Shown here in pieces: positions 11,308 through 19,706 of a DNA stretch of 64,000 nt. The position numbers were made by a program, and so were the translations under genes. Position 1 is the stretch's first letter. Every line of letters begins with the position of its first letter. The notes beneath the pieces are model-generated. The model saw only the letters and a program-made list of their open reading frames with translations. It had not been told where the DNA came from and made no database searches. The stretch spans positions 1 through 64,000 of the forward strand of contig CAZKVC010000007.1 in NCBI GenBank assembly GCA_964556115.1, written 5' to 3'. The DNA comes from Parvularcula sp964556115. GTDB taxonomy: Bacteria > Pseudomonadota > Alphaproteobacteria > Caulobacterales > Parvularculaceae.

Positions 11308-12015
11308 TCAGGAGACGCTGGCGATCATCTGCGGCCATGCGCCAAGGAGGGACCAGGCGAGCGCCCCGCCTAGAAGCCCGAGTGCGGCCAGGCGCGGCCC
11401 ATGCAGACGCGACCAGAGGAGGATGCCCGAAAGGCTCATGACAATGAGGGCGCCGCCCACCGCGTCGATCAGCAGGATCCAGACAAGGCCGATGCCGTGG
11501 CCCATGTGAAGCTCCTTCAGGACCGTGGCGAAGCTGTAGGCCGTCCGCTCGAGAACCACGAGATTGGCCTCGGGCAGATAGCTCGCCTCCAGTGCCGCAT
11601 TGGGCCCGCGGAAGCGTATGTCCCAGCGCTCGGCCGGAATCGCGCTCGTCCCCTCGAAGCTCACGCTCTCGACAGCGGGCGCGGCGCGGGAAGCCCCCGC
11701 CTCCTGCACGACGCCGTAGGTCTCCTGGACCCACGCCGCGAAGGCTTCCTCGTTTGCGAAGGGAGCACCCTCGCGCACCAATTCCACCTTGCTGACAGTG
11801 GGCGCGCCGGTCTCGATCTTCATCACCGAGCGGTGGTTGAGAAGAATGCCCGACACCCCGAGAAGAAGGAACATGAGCGCACCGAAAAGCCCGCTCCAGG
11901 CGTGCGTCCTCTTGAGCCATAGAAGGAATGGCCCGCGCCCCCATTCCTTCGGCAGGAACGGATGAAGCTTGGGCGGATTGGCGGCTTTCGGCGCCGCGGC
12001 GGTTTTCTGCAGCAT
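11308..12015 (-). CDS. PepSY-associated membrane protein
   Basis: A 235-residue inner-membrane protein. After a proline-rich N-terminus comes the typical first helix WSGLFGALMFLLLGVSGILLNHR, a periplasmic region of about 110 residues resembling a PepSY domain, then a pair of helices (IGLVWILLIDAVGGALIVMSLSG) and a final helix. Such proteins often accompany siderophore uptake or act as reductases with iron, but no TonB-dependent receptor is adjacent here. The start at 12015 has GGAAGG upstream. It is divergent from the aldehyde reductase gene. Confidence 0.82.
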   Translation of the reverse strand: MLQKTAAAPKAANPPKLHPFLPKEWGRGPFLLWLKRTHAWSGLFGALMFLLLGVSGILLNHRSVMKIETGAPTVSKVELVREGAPFANEEAFAAWVQETYGVVQEAGASRAAPAVESVSFEGTSAIPAERWDIRFRGPNAALEASYLPEANLVVLERTAYSFATVLKELHMGHGIGLVWILLIDAVGGALIVMSLSGILLWSRLHGPRLAALGLLGGALAWSLLGAWPQMIASVS

Positions 12016-12141
12016 GGGTGGGCCTTCCGAACGAAGGCCTGTTTTGCGACTGCTTATCAGAAGCGTCAACAGCGGACTGCGATCGGGGGATGAAAGAAAG
12101 GCCGCGATCCCCCAAAGGACCCCTTCAAACGAGGAGAAGCC

Positions 12142-13155
12142 ATGACCGTCCACGCCTATGCCGTCACCGAAGAGGGCGGAGAGCTCAAGCCTTTCACCTA
12201 TGAATTCGGTGCGCTGAAGACCGACGAAGTCGAGCTGGAAGTCGAAAGCTGCGGCATCTGCCATTCGGACATGTCGATGATCGACAATGAATGGGGCTTG
12301 TCGAAATATCCCCTGGTCCCCGGCCATGAGGTGATCGGCCGGATCACCAAGGCCGGTGATGGGGTGAAGACCCTCAAAGTGGGCCAGCGGGTTGGCCTGG
12401 GCTGGTTCGCGGAAAGCTGCCAGCGCTGCCAACCCTGCCTCTCGGGGCACCACAATCTCTGCGTCCGCAGCACAGGCACGATCGTGGGACGCCATGGCGG
12501 CTTTGCCGACAAGGTCCGCGCGTCCGAGCTCTGGTGCGTGCCGGTGCCTGACGATGTCGACGCCATCACCGCCGGGCCACTCTTCTGCGGCGGGGCCACC
12601 GTGTTCAACCCGCTGGTCCAGTACGGCATCACGCCGATGGACCGGGTCGGGGTGATCGGCATTGGCGGGCTCGGCCACCTGGCGCTGCAATTCGCCCGCG
12701 CCTGGGGCTGCGAGGTCACGGCCTTCACCACTTCCGACGACAAGGCCGAGGAGGCGAAGAAGCTCGGCGCCCACCATGTCGCCAACACACGCGACGGCGA
12801 CACGCTGAAAAAGCTGCGCGGCAGTTTCGACCTCATCCTCAACACCACCGCGGCCGAGCTTCCCTGGTCGGAATATCTCGCCACCTTGCGCGCCAAGGGG
12901 CGCTTCGTCACCGTGGGCGGCTTCGTCGATGCGCCCCTCAAGGCCGGGGCGTTCGAGCTGATCGGCGGCGAGAAGAAGATCGGCGGCTCGGCCATGGCGC
13001 CGCCCCTGATCCTGGAGAAGATGCTCGAATTCTGCGGCCGCCACGACATCGCCCCCATGACCGACAAATTCGCCATGGAGGACTGTAATGATGGGCTGCA
13101 GCATCTTCGCGACGGCAAGGCGCGCTACAGGGTTGTGCTGATCCGGTCACAATGA
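12142..13155 (+). CDS. Zinc-dependent alcohol/aldehyde reductase (Ahr/YjgB-like)
   Basis: A 337-residue medium-chain dehydrogenase. The catalytic zinc site is CGICHSD with GHEVIGRI, and the structural zinc cysteines are in the stretch ESCQRCQPCLSGHHNLC. The cofactor-binding Rossmann motif is VIGIGGLGHLALQFA. The sequence SCGICHSDMSMIDNEWG closely resembles E. coli Ahr (YjgB), an NADPH-dependent reductase of medium and long aliphatic aldehydes; the same substrate class is inferred. The start is preceded by GAGGAGAAG. It is transcribed divergently from the PepSY gene. Confidence 0.92.
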   Translation: MTVHAYAVTEEGGELKPFTYEFGALKTDEVELEVESCGICHSDMSMIDNEWGLSKYPLVPGHEVIGRITKAGDGVKTLKVGQRVGLGWFAESCQRCQPCLSGHHNLCVRSTGTIVGRHGGFADKVRASELWCVPVPDDVDAITAGPLFCGGATVFNPLVQYGITPMDRVGVIGIGGLGHLALQFARAWGCEVTAFTTSDDKAEEAKKLGAHHVANTRDGDTLKKLRGSFDLILNTTAAELPWSEYLATLRAKGRFVTVGGFVDAPLKAGAFELIGGEKKIGGSAMAPPLILEKMLEFCGRHDIAPMTDKFAMEDCNDGLQHLRDGKARYRVVLIRSQ

Positions 13156-13381
13156 TGCGCGGCAGGGCCGGTTCACCCGGTTCTCGCCTCGCGTGATCTT
13201 TACAGATCGCCCGGTCGCGACTAGTGGGCGCACTCCCCTCGCGGCTGCAGCCTGTTTTCAGGATCAAGGTCAGACAGCCGCAATGACGACTTGGCGTCCT
13301 CCTTGCTGAAGTTTCGGTGGGTCGGGCGCTTGCGATGAGAACCCGATCCGTAACCCTTTGAACTGCAGACGAACGACACGC

Positions 13382-14953
13382 ATGAGCCAAGACAACGACG
13401 TCCACAAACAGGACGCCGCCCCCACCGAGACGCAAGCTGCCGAGGCGCCCGAAGCCCGGGCGGATAAAGCTCCGGCTGACGAGGCGAAAGCCGAAGCAAC
13501 CGAGGGCGAAAAGGTCGCTGCGGATGAGGAAGTGGCGATCAAATTCGCCGATCTCGGCCTCGACGACAAGCTTCTCAAGGGCATTCACGACGCTGGCTAC
13601 GACACGCCGACACCGATCCAGGCCAAGGCCATCCCCGAGGCGCTGAAGGGTCGCGATGTCCTCGGCATTGCCCAGACCGGCACCGGCAAGACCGCCGCCT
13701 TCGTCATACCGATGATCCATCGGCTGACCAAGGGCCGTGCCCGTGCGCGCATGCCCCGGACGCTGATCCTCGCCCCGACTCGGGAGCTGGCGGCCCAGGT
13801 CTCCGAGAGCTTCGAGAAGTACGGCAAATATCACAAGCTCTCCATGGCCCTTCTGATCGGCGGGGTGAGTTTCAAGGACCAGGAGATTGCTCTCACGCGC
13901 GGTGTCGATGTCCTGATCGCGACGCCTGGGCGGCTGATCGACCATTTCGAACGCGGCAAACTGCTTCTGACCGGTGTCGAGGTCATGGTCGTCGATGAGG
14001 CGGACCGGATGCTCGACATGGGTTTCATCCCGGACATCGAGAAGATCTTCAACATGACGCCCTTCACCCGGCAGACGCTGTTCTTCTCGGCCACCATGCC
14101 GCCGGAGATCACCCGCCTGACGCAACAGTTCCTCTCCGCGCCCGCGCGGATCGAGGCCTCCCGGCCGGCCCAGACGGCCGAGACGATTACCCAGAAGATC
14201 GTCCGGCTGCCCAGAGGCGACGATCGGCTGAAGCGCGCGACCCTGCGGCAGATCATCGACGAGGCGGAAGGCCTGCAGAACGGCATCATCTTCTGCAACC
14301 GCAAGAAGAACGTCGATATCGTCGCCAAATCCCTGCAGAAGCACGGCTATGACGCGCGGCCGATCCATGGCGACCTGGCCCAGTCCTTCCGCATGGAAAC
14401 CCTGCAGAAGTTCCGCGACGGCGACCTCAAGCTGCTGGTCGCCTCCGACGTCGCGGCGCGGGGGCTCGACATCCCCGAGGTGAGCCACGTCTTCAATTTC
14501 GCCGTCCCCATCCATGCGGATGATTACGTCCACCGCATTGGCCGTACGGGCCGTGCCGGGCGCAAGGGCACGGCGGTGATGATGGTCACCCCCTCCGACG
14601 ACAAGGCTCTGGGCGCGGTCCTCAAGACCACCAACATGACCGCCATCGAAGAGGTCGACATGAAGTCCTTCTTCGACAGCTACAAGGACGAGGGCGACGA
14701 ACGCCCGCGTCGCGGACGCAGCGGCGGCACCACCAGCAGTGGCGGCCGGGGTTCGAGCGCCGGCGGTTCGGCCTCCGATACCCGAAGTGAACGGCCCGCT
14801 CGTCAGGAGCAGGGCGACCGTCCCGAACGCTCGGACCGCGGCGGACGCAGCCGGAACGGTCGAGGCCGCCGCGACGAAGTCGCTGCCATGAGCCACCCCG
14901 ACACCGTCAAGGGCTTCGGCGACCACGTGCCGGACTTCATCAAGGTGGCTTGA
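13382..14953 (+). CDS. DEAD-box RNA helicase (RhlE-like)
   Basis: ATP-dependent RNA helicase of about 523 residues. All core motifs are visible: Q motif (TPTPIQAKAIP), Walker A (AQTGTGKT), PTRELAAQ, DEAD, SAT, ARGLD and HRIGRTGRAGR. An acidic, alanine-rich extension of about 50 residues precedes the core, and an arginine/glycine/serine-rich tail of about 90 residues follows, typical of RhlE proteins acting in ribosome assembly or cold adaptation. A TTG eight codons upstream could also start translation; ATG 13382 is preferred. The 226-base leader is long and has no other gene, consistent with a regulated 5' UTR. Confidence 0.95.
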   Translation: MSQDNDVHKQDAAPTETQAAEAPEARADKAPADEAKAEATEGEKVAADEEVAIKFADLGLDDKLLKGIHDAGYDTPTPIQAKAIPEALKGRDVLGIAQTGTGKTAAFVIPMIHRLTKGRARARMPRTLILAPTRELAAQVSESFEKYGKYHKLSMALLIGGVSFKDQEIALTRGVDVLIATPGRLIDHFERGKLLLTGVEVMVVDEADRMLDMGFIPDIEKIFNMTPFTRQTLFFSATMPPEITRLTQQFLSAPARIEASRPAQTAETITQKIVRLPRGDDRLKRATLRQIIDEAEGLQNGIIFCNRKKNVDIVAKSLQKHGYDARPIHGDLAQSFRMETLQKFRDGDLKLLVASDVAARGLDIPEVSHVFNFAVPIHADDYVHRIGRTGRAGRKGTAVMMVTPSDDKALGAVLKTTNMTAIEEVDMKSFFDSYKDEGDERPRRGRSGGTTSSGGRGSSAGGSASDTRSERPARQEQGDRPERSDRGGRSRNGRGRRDEVAAMSHPDTVKGFGDHVPDFIKVA

Positions 14954-14979
14954 GGAGACGCGCGGCACGTCTCTCCTCC
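14953..14979 (+). terminator. Probable helicase gene terminator hairpin
   Basis: Just after the helicase stop, AGGAGACG pairs with CGTCTCTCCT (one two-base bulge) across a short CGCGGCA loop, followed by a pyrimidine tract. It is a moderate intrinsic terminator candidate before arsR. Confidence 0.4.
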
Positions 14980-15004
14980 CTCCGGCTCGGGCAGGGATGC
15001 CTTT

Positions 15005-15337
15005 ATGACACCATGGACCGCTTCCGCTTCCCGCCGGGGTGATCTGGCGGCGTTGCTGCGCCCTGAACTCTTCCGGGCGCTGTCAGAGCCCATGCGTGTT
15101 TCCCTGCTTGCCGTTCTTGCACAGGCGGAGAGCCCCCAGACCGTGGGGCAGCTTGCCGAAAGTTGCGACATCGACCCTTCCGGTGTGTCCCGCCACCTCA
15201 AGACACTGCGCGAGGCTGGCCTTCTCGATGCCAGGCGGTCCGGGCGGGAGGTCCGCTATGCCGTGCGCCTCGATGCCCTGACGGATGAACTTCGCGCGCT
15301 GGCCGACGCCATCGACGCCTGCTGCCCGCCCTCCTGA
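15005..15337 (+). CDS. arsR: ArsR family transcriptional regulator
   Basis: A 110-residue winged-helix repressor. The helix-turn-helix spans about residues 45-75 (VGQLAESCDIDPSGVSRHLKTLREAGLL) and the wing contains SGREVRYAV. Potential metal ligands are the Cys in the HTH region and a C-terminal Cys pair (DACCPPS); canonical ArsR proteins sense As(III) with clustered cysteines, so the pair is a candidate sensor site. It stands 62 bases upstream of an ArsI-like gene on the same strand, which supports an arsenical-responsive role. Confidence 0.82.
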   Translation: MTPWTASASRRGDLAALLRPELFRALSEPMRVSLLAVLAQAESPQTVGQLAESCDIDPSGVSRHLKTLREAGLLDARRSGREVRYAVRLDALTDELRALADAIDACCPPS

Positions 15338-15399
15338 CATATCGATTGCATTTCTGCGCATAGATGCATATGTTCGTCTTCTGAAAGAAGGAGGCTGAC
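15338..15399 (+). promoter_or_regulatory. Candidate ArsR-controlled promoter upstream of arsI
   Basis: The gap is unusually AT-rich for this region and contains imperfect dyads (ATATCGATTGCAT and CATAGATGCATATG), the kind of ATnnAT pattern that ArsR proteins recognise. AAGGAGG six bases before the arsI ATG is a strong ribosome-binding site. The exact operator cannot be fixed by eye. Confidence 0.4.
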
Positions 15400-15822
15400 A
15401 TGAAGCGCCTGCATGTCCACATCAACGTTCCCGCCGAGCGGTTCGCCGAGACCGAAACATTCTACCGCCACATGCTGGGCGCCGAAGCGAGCAAGACCAA
15501 ACCTGGCTACAGCAAGTGGCTGATCGACGCCCCGGCGATCAATCTGGTGATCGAGGCGACGGAGGCTGAGGCTTCGGTCGGCGTCCACCATCTGGGGCTG
15601 CAGGTAGACGAAACCGAAGAGCTGGCCGCGATCGAACGGCGGACGCAGGCGGCAGGCCTCCCCTTCCTCAAGATCGGAGAGACGGCCTGCTGCTATGCGG
15701 CATCGGAAAAAAGCTGGACCGCCGATCCCGTCGGTGTGCGTTGGGAACTCTTCAGGTCCTTCGCCGACGTCGAGACCTACGGAGAGAAGACCGCCGCGGA
15801 AAAGGTGCACTACACAGGCTGA
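15400..15822 (+). CDS. arsI: ArsI/CadI family glyoxalase-fold protein (probable C-As lyase)
   Basis: A 140-residue vicinal-oxygen-chelate protein. It begins MKRLHVHINV and carries the cysteine pair and following motif ACCYAASEKSW typical of ArsI/CadI; in characterised ArsI this vicinal pair binds trivalent organoarsenicals while a His/His/Glu iron site cleaves the carbon-arsenic bond. Candidate iron ligands are His in the first strand (LHVH), His in VGVHHLGLQV and Glu in RWELF. The position directly behind arsR supports an organoarsenical detoxification unit; no arsB, acr3 or arsC is nearby, so demethylation rather than arsenite export is the likely task. Confidence 0.82.
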   Translation: MKRLHVHINVPAERFAETETFYRHMLGAEASKTKPGYSKWLIDAPAINLVIEATEAEASVGVHHLGLQVDETEELAAIERRTQAAGLPFLKIGETACCYAASEKSWTADPVGVRWELFRSFADVETYGEKTAAEKVHYTG

Positions 15823-15877
15823 CATGCCCTGCGCAGGGCGCTGGCGGGGCTTTCGGTTCCGTGGTTAGCGTCGCTGG

Positions 15878-16606
15878 ATGGCAGCTTCCTACGCGCCCTA
15901 TCTTCCCCAGAATGAACCCCTCGGGATCGCGGAGGGCATCTGGACGGTGGATGGTCCCGTTACCGGCTACGGCGTGGCGGGAGTAGATCTGCCATGCCCC
16001 ACGCGGATGACCGTTCTTCAGACCGGGTCCGGGCTTGCCCTTCATTCACCGACGGCCTTTTCAGGTGAGCTGGCTGGCAAGATCGGCAATCTCGGCGAGA
16101 TCGCTTTCATCATTGCACCGAACAGCTTTCACTACGCCCATGTGCACCACTGGTCGGAGCACCTGCCGGAGGCCGTCGTCCTTGCGCCCTCTCCCATGCC
16201 GGACAAGGCGCGCCTGCCTCAGCGGACGAGGCCGCTCGGTCCGGGACCCTTGGGAATGGATGTGGACGTTCACCTCGTGAACGGAGGCAGGTGGGTGGAA
16301 GCCGCCCTTTATCACCGCCCCTCGGGCACGCTGGTGCTCACCGACCTTCTTCAGAACTTCGAACCAGGGCGTATCCAAGGGATGGTTGCACGCGCCATGC
16401 TGGTGATCGGCGGTGCAACAGGCAATCCGCCCAGGGCCTCGATCGACATGCGCCTGGCGGCCCTGATGGCCGGCCACCGAAAAAGGGTCCGCCGTGACCT
16501 GTCCGCCCTGCGCGCGCTCGATCCGGAACGGGTGCTGATCGCCCATGGTCGCCAGCCGGAAGGCGAAACCGCCCTTCTGCTCGAGCGCGGCTTCGCCTGG
16601 GCCTGA
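15878..16606 (+). CDS. DUF4336 domain-containing protein
   Basis: A 242-residue protein resembling a divergent metallo-beta-lactamase fold. Visible are a histidine motif (APNSFHYAHVHHW), a later acidic strand (GTLVLTDLLQNF) and a C-terminal HG (RVLIAHGRQ), positions comparable to the metal ligands of that superfamily though spaced differently. DUF4336 proteins are widespread and uncharacterised. It follows arsI by 55 bases on the same strand, but any functional link is only inferred. It converges with the thioredoxin-like gene. Confidence 0.75.
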   Translation: MAASYAPYLPQNEPLGIAEGIWTVDGPVTGYGVAGVDLPCPTRMTVLQTGSGLALHSPTAFSGELAGKIGNLGEIAFIIAPNSFHYAHVHHWSEHLPEAVVLAPSPMPDKARLPQRTRPLGPGPLGMDVDVHLVNGGRWVEAALYHRPSGTLVLTDLLQNFEPGRIQGMVARAMLVIGGATGNPPRASIDMRLAALMAGHRKRVRRDLSALRALDPERVLIAHGRQPEGETALLLERGFAWA

Positions 16607-16610
16607 TCGG

Positions 16611-17141
16611 TCAGTCGGCCTTGCGCACCGCCTCAATGATCGTTTCGAAGGCAGGACGGCTTCGGTAGCTCTTCTCGTTCTGCGCGTAGTCCTCTTCGTA
16701 GAGCTTCGCTTCGACGACACCGGCCTCGTCGACGACGAAGACCGCCGGATGGGGCACGCCGTAGGCGCGGCTGCCTGGGCGGTAGGTCTCGTTGAGAAGA
16801 CCGAAGGCCGTGATGAGCTTCGAGCCTTCATCAGCGACGAACCGCACATCGAGGTCGTGCTCCCCCGCGAAGGCGGCCTGCACCTTCGGGCTGTCATAGC
16901 TGACGATCACGAGGGGCCGGCCTTCATTGGCGAAGGCCGCGGCCTGGGCGCCGAGCTCGATCACCTGGGCCTTGCAGTAAGGGCACCAGTCCACCGAACG
17001 GACAAAGGCGATGGTCGCGCCGTCCTCTCCCATGGCGCCCTCGAAGCGCTGGGTCTCGGGGATCGCCTCGCCCACCGGGGGGCCGAGTTCGGCGGTCATC
17101 AGGACAAGGCTGAGAAGAGCTGCGAGCATTGGACGTTCCAT
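16611..17141 (-). CDS. Exported AhpC/TSA thioredoxin-like protein
   Basis: A 176-residue peroxiredoxin-like protein. A hydrophobic N-terminus (MLAALLSLVLMTAELG) suggests export. The active-site motif is DWCPYCKAQ, a CxxC of glutaredoxin type within a peroxiredoxin-like fold (AFVRSVDWCPYC), followed by FGLLNETYRPGSRAYGVPHPAVFVVD, where the cis-Pro (VPHPAVF) is visible. A role in disulfide or peroxide chemistry in the periplasm is inferred. Either Met1 or Met5 could start; the first has GAGG upstream. Confidence 0.78.
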   Translation of the reverse strand: MERPMLAALLSLVLMTAELGPPVGEAIPETQRFEGAMGEDGATIAFVRSVDWCPYCKAQVIELGAQAAAFANEGRPLVIVSYDSPKVQAAFAGEHDLDVRFVADEGSKLITAFGLLNETYRPGSRAYGVPHPAVFVVDEAGVVEAKLYEEDYAQNEKSYRSRPAFETIIEAVRKAD

Positions 17142-17182
17142 GTTTGACCTCAGCGCTTCTTTCGCCGGGTTCGGCGGATCGG

Positions 17183-18088
17183 TTACGCGCCGGAAGCGAG
17201 AAAGTCCGCCAGCGCGCCAGCGTTCTCGAATGCGGTCCAGGCGGTCTGGTTGCGGAACCAGGTCATCTGGCGCTTGGCAAAGCGGCGGGTCTCCTGCCGG
17301 GCAGCGGCCGCGGCTTCCTCGAGGCTCGCCCGGCCTTCGATCACGTCGCGCAACTCAGGCACGCCCAGCGCCTTCATCACCGGGAGCGAAGGCGAAAGCC
17401 TTCGCCGCAGAAGCGTCCTGACTTCTTCGAGCGCGCCTTCGGCGAGCATCCCTTCGAAGCGGGCCTCGCACCGGGCATAGAGGGTTTCGCGTTCGGGAAT
17501 GAGGAGGGCAGCGCGGTAGCCCTCGAGGATCGGCCTTTTCGGCGCCTCCTGCCATGACGACAGGGATCGCCCCGTTGCCTCCAGCACCGAGGCGGCGCGG
17601 ATGTGGCGCTGGCGGTCTGCAGGCATGAGCGATGCGGCCCCAGGGTCGCGCGCGACCAGCCTCCCGCGAAAGCCCCCGGGGTCCGCGTCCCATTCTGCGG
17701 AAAGCCTGTCCGTTGTGTCCGATAGGATTTCAGGGATCGGCGAGAGCCCTTCGGTCAACGCCTTCAGGTAAAGCCCGGTGCCCCCGCAGATGATGGGGGT
17801 CGTTCCAGCCTGCGCGGCGTCGGTCAGGGCCAGTTTGATATCGGATGCGAAACGGCCAGCGGAATAGCGCTCGCTTCCGTCCACGTGACCATAGAGCCGA
17901 TGGGGCGCCCGCGCCTCGTCCGCCTCGCTCGGCCGGGCGGTGACGATCCGCAGATCGCGGTAGACCTGCATTGAGTCGGCGCACAGGATCACCCCGCCTG
18001 TCCGCTCGGCCAGGCGGATCGCGGCTTCGGATTTTCCCGAAGCAGTGGGGCCGGCGATGATCAGCGCCTTGGCATCTTGCGGGGTCAC
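17183..18088 (-). CDS. miaA: tRNA dimethylallyltransferase
   Basis: Adds the isopentenyl group to A37 of tRNAs reading codons that begin with U. The 301-residue product has the P-loop IAGPTASGKSEAAIRLAE, then ADSMQVYRDL, PHRLYGHVDGSERYSAGRF and ICGGTGLYLKAL, all MiaA signatures, and the C-terminal KRQMTWFRNQ. It starts with GTG at 18088, since the P-loop comes too soon after any internal ATG. It is divergent from grxD with only 36 bases between start codons. Confidence 0.95.
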   Translation of the reverse strand: MTPQDAKALIIAGPTASGKSEAAIRLAERTGGVILCADSMQVYRDLRIVTARPSEADEARAPHRLYGHVDGSERYSAGRFASDIKLALTDAAQAGTTPIICGGTGLYLKALTEGLSPIPEILSDTTDRLSAEWDADPGGFRGRLVARDPGAASLMPADRQRHIRAASVLEATGRSLSSWQEAPKRPILEGYRAALLIPERETLYARCEARFEGMLAEGALEEVRTLLRRRLSPSLPVMKALGVPELRDVIEGRASLEEAAAAARQETRRFAKRQMTWFRNQTAWTAFENAGALADFLASGA

Positions 18089-18124
18089 CCGCCGGGCCCT
18101 AGCTCAGTTCAAACGGAGATTTCC

Positions 18125-18457
<333 letters not shown>

Positions 18458-18475
18458 CCTTCGACTGAGAAGCAC

Positions 18476-19537
18476 TTAAGAGGCCCGGCCAAGGCAGCGA
18501 GAGATCAATGCTTTGGCCTCAACGGCAACGCGTTCAACGGCCGCTGAGGCTCCGGCTTGAGCCTCAGCGGCCCCTGCCCGGTTGGCAGCGGCCTGTTCCA
18601 GCGCCGAAATGAGCGCCTGCTTCGTCCAGTCTCTCGTGTCAGCCGCGATACCGCGCAGCCCGATCACCTCGAAGTGGCGGGCAATCTTGTTCTCGGCGAT
18701 CGGCAGGAGGCAGGCGGGCGCAGCGCCTTCTGTGACTGCGAGGATCAGGACGTGTAGCCTGTCTGAAACAACCAGGGCGCATGTCGCGTAGATATTCCGA
18801 ACCGCTTGCTCCTGCTCGAGGTGGGTCTGCCCTTCCCACACAACGGCCCGGCAACCGAGCCGTTTTGCGGCAGCCTCCGCATGATCGTTGTCGATCCTCA
18901 CTTGGGAAATGGCCACGGGCTCGAGCCGTGCTCCCTCGCAGAACTCCTCGACGGCTTCGAACCAGGTTTCGTCCGGGAAGGCGCGTTCGCCCCGAAGCGA
19001 GATACCCAGGAAACGGCGTTGGCCTCCATGGCCCGAGGCCGGAAGGGCGAACGCCCAGTCAGGCATCAGCTTTCCGCAACCGAACCAATCCTTCGAACCG
19101 GTGTCGCGCCAGGCGAGCATGTCGGTGGGAAGGGCGAAGAGCCTCAAGATGGCTCGTTGGCGCAGGTCGGGGCGGTCCTGAATTCCTGACCCGAGGTTCA
19201 GAACGAGCCCCCCGGTACGGCGGACGTCAAGTGCCGTACGAAGCCTTGAGGTCCACCAGCGGCCGAAGCGGTGGGTACCCTTGAAAGCCCCGGGCTTGTC
19301 GAGAAGAACCACGCGGCCCCGCCTGCAGTAGGCGTCGAGGGCGTCGGTGAAACCGGCTTCATCTCGATAGACGACGTCTTGCGGCCTCAGAGCCAAAGCC
19401 GCGACATAGTCGACCGAGTGATCCTTGACGTAGACATGGTAGGGCGCGTCCGTTGCGAGAAGCGAAAGCTGCGCTCGCCTCAGCGCCGTGTCGCCAAGAT
19501 TGAAATCCTGGCCCGTCATCCTCGTGAAGATGGTCAT
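18476..19537 (-). CDS. Polysaccharide pyruvyl transferase-like protein
   Basis: A protein of about 353 residues that resembles the CsaB/WcaK polysaccharide pyruvyl transferase family: the N-terminal FNLGDTALRRAQL loop, a central GLVLNLGSGIQ and FLGISLRG, and the C-terminal signature VVSDRLHVLILAVTEGAAP with the conserved Arg and His. These enzymes transfer ketal pyruvate from PEP to glycans. The ATG at 19537 has a better upstream site than a GTG 13 codons earlier (19576). The last 50 residues are alanine-rich. No other glycan genes surround it, so the acceptor is unknown. Confidence 0.65.
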   Translation of the reverse strand: MTIFTRMTGQDFNLGDTALRRAQLSLLATDAPYHVYVKDHSVDYVAALALRPQDVVYRDEAGFTDALDAYCRRGRVVLLDKPGAFKGTHRFGRWWTSRLRTALDVRRTGGLVLNLGSGIQDRPDLRQRAILRLFALPTDMLAWRDTGSKDWFGCGKLMPDWAFALPASGHGGQRRFLGISLRGERAFPDETWFEAVEEFCEGARLEPVAISQVRIDNDHAEAAAKRLGCRAVVWEGQTHLEQEQAVRNIYATCALVVSDRLHVLILAVTEGAAPACLLPIAENKIARHFEVIGLRGIAADTRDWTKQALISALEQAAANRAGAAEAQAGASAAVERVAVEAKALISRCLGRAS

Positions 19538-19706
19538 ACGAACCTGCTGCGGTCCCCTTTTGCGGGCCAGCGACACTAGCCCTGCTTCCAGGGGCGGTGG
19601 CTAGAACTTTCACGGCTTCGCGCTATGCTCTCACTCGTGCCTGAGGGTTCCAGGGTATTCCTGCGCTTGCAGGCAGGCGAAGCGCCGTCATTCTTGGCAG
19701 GGTGGG

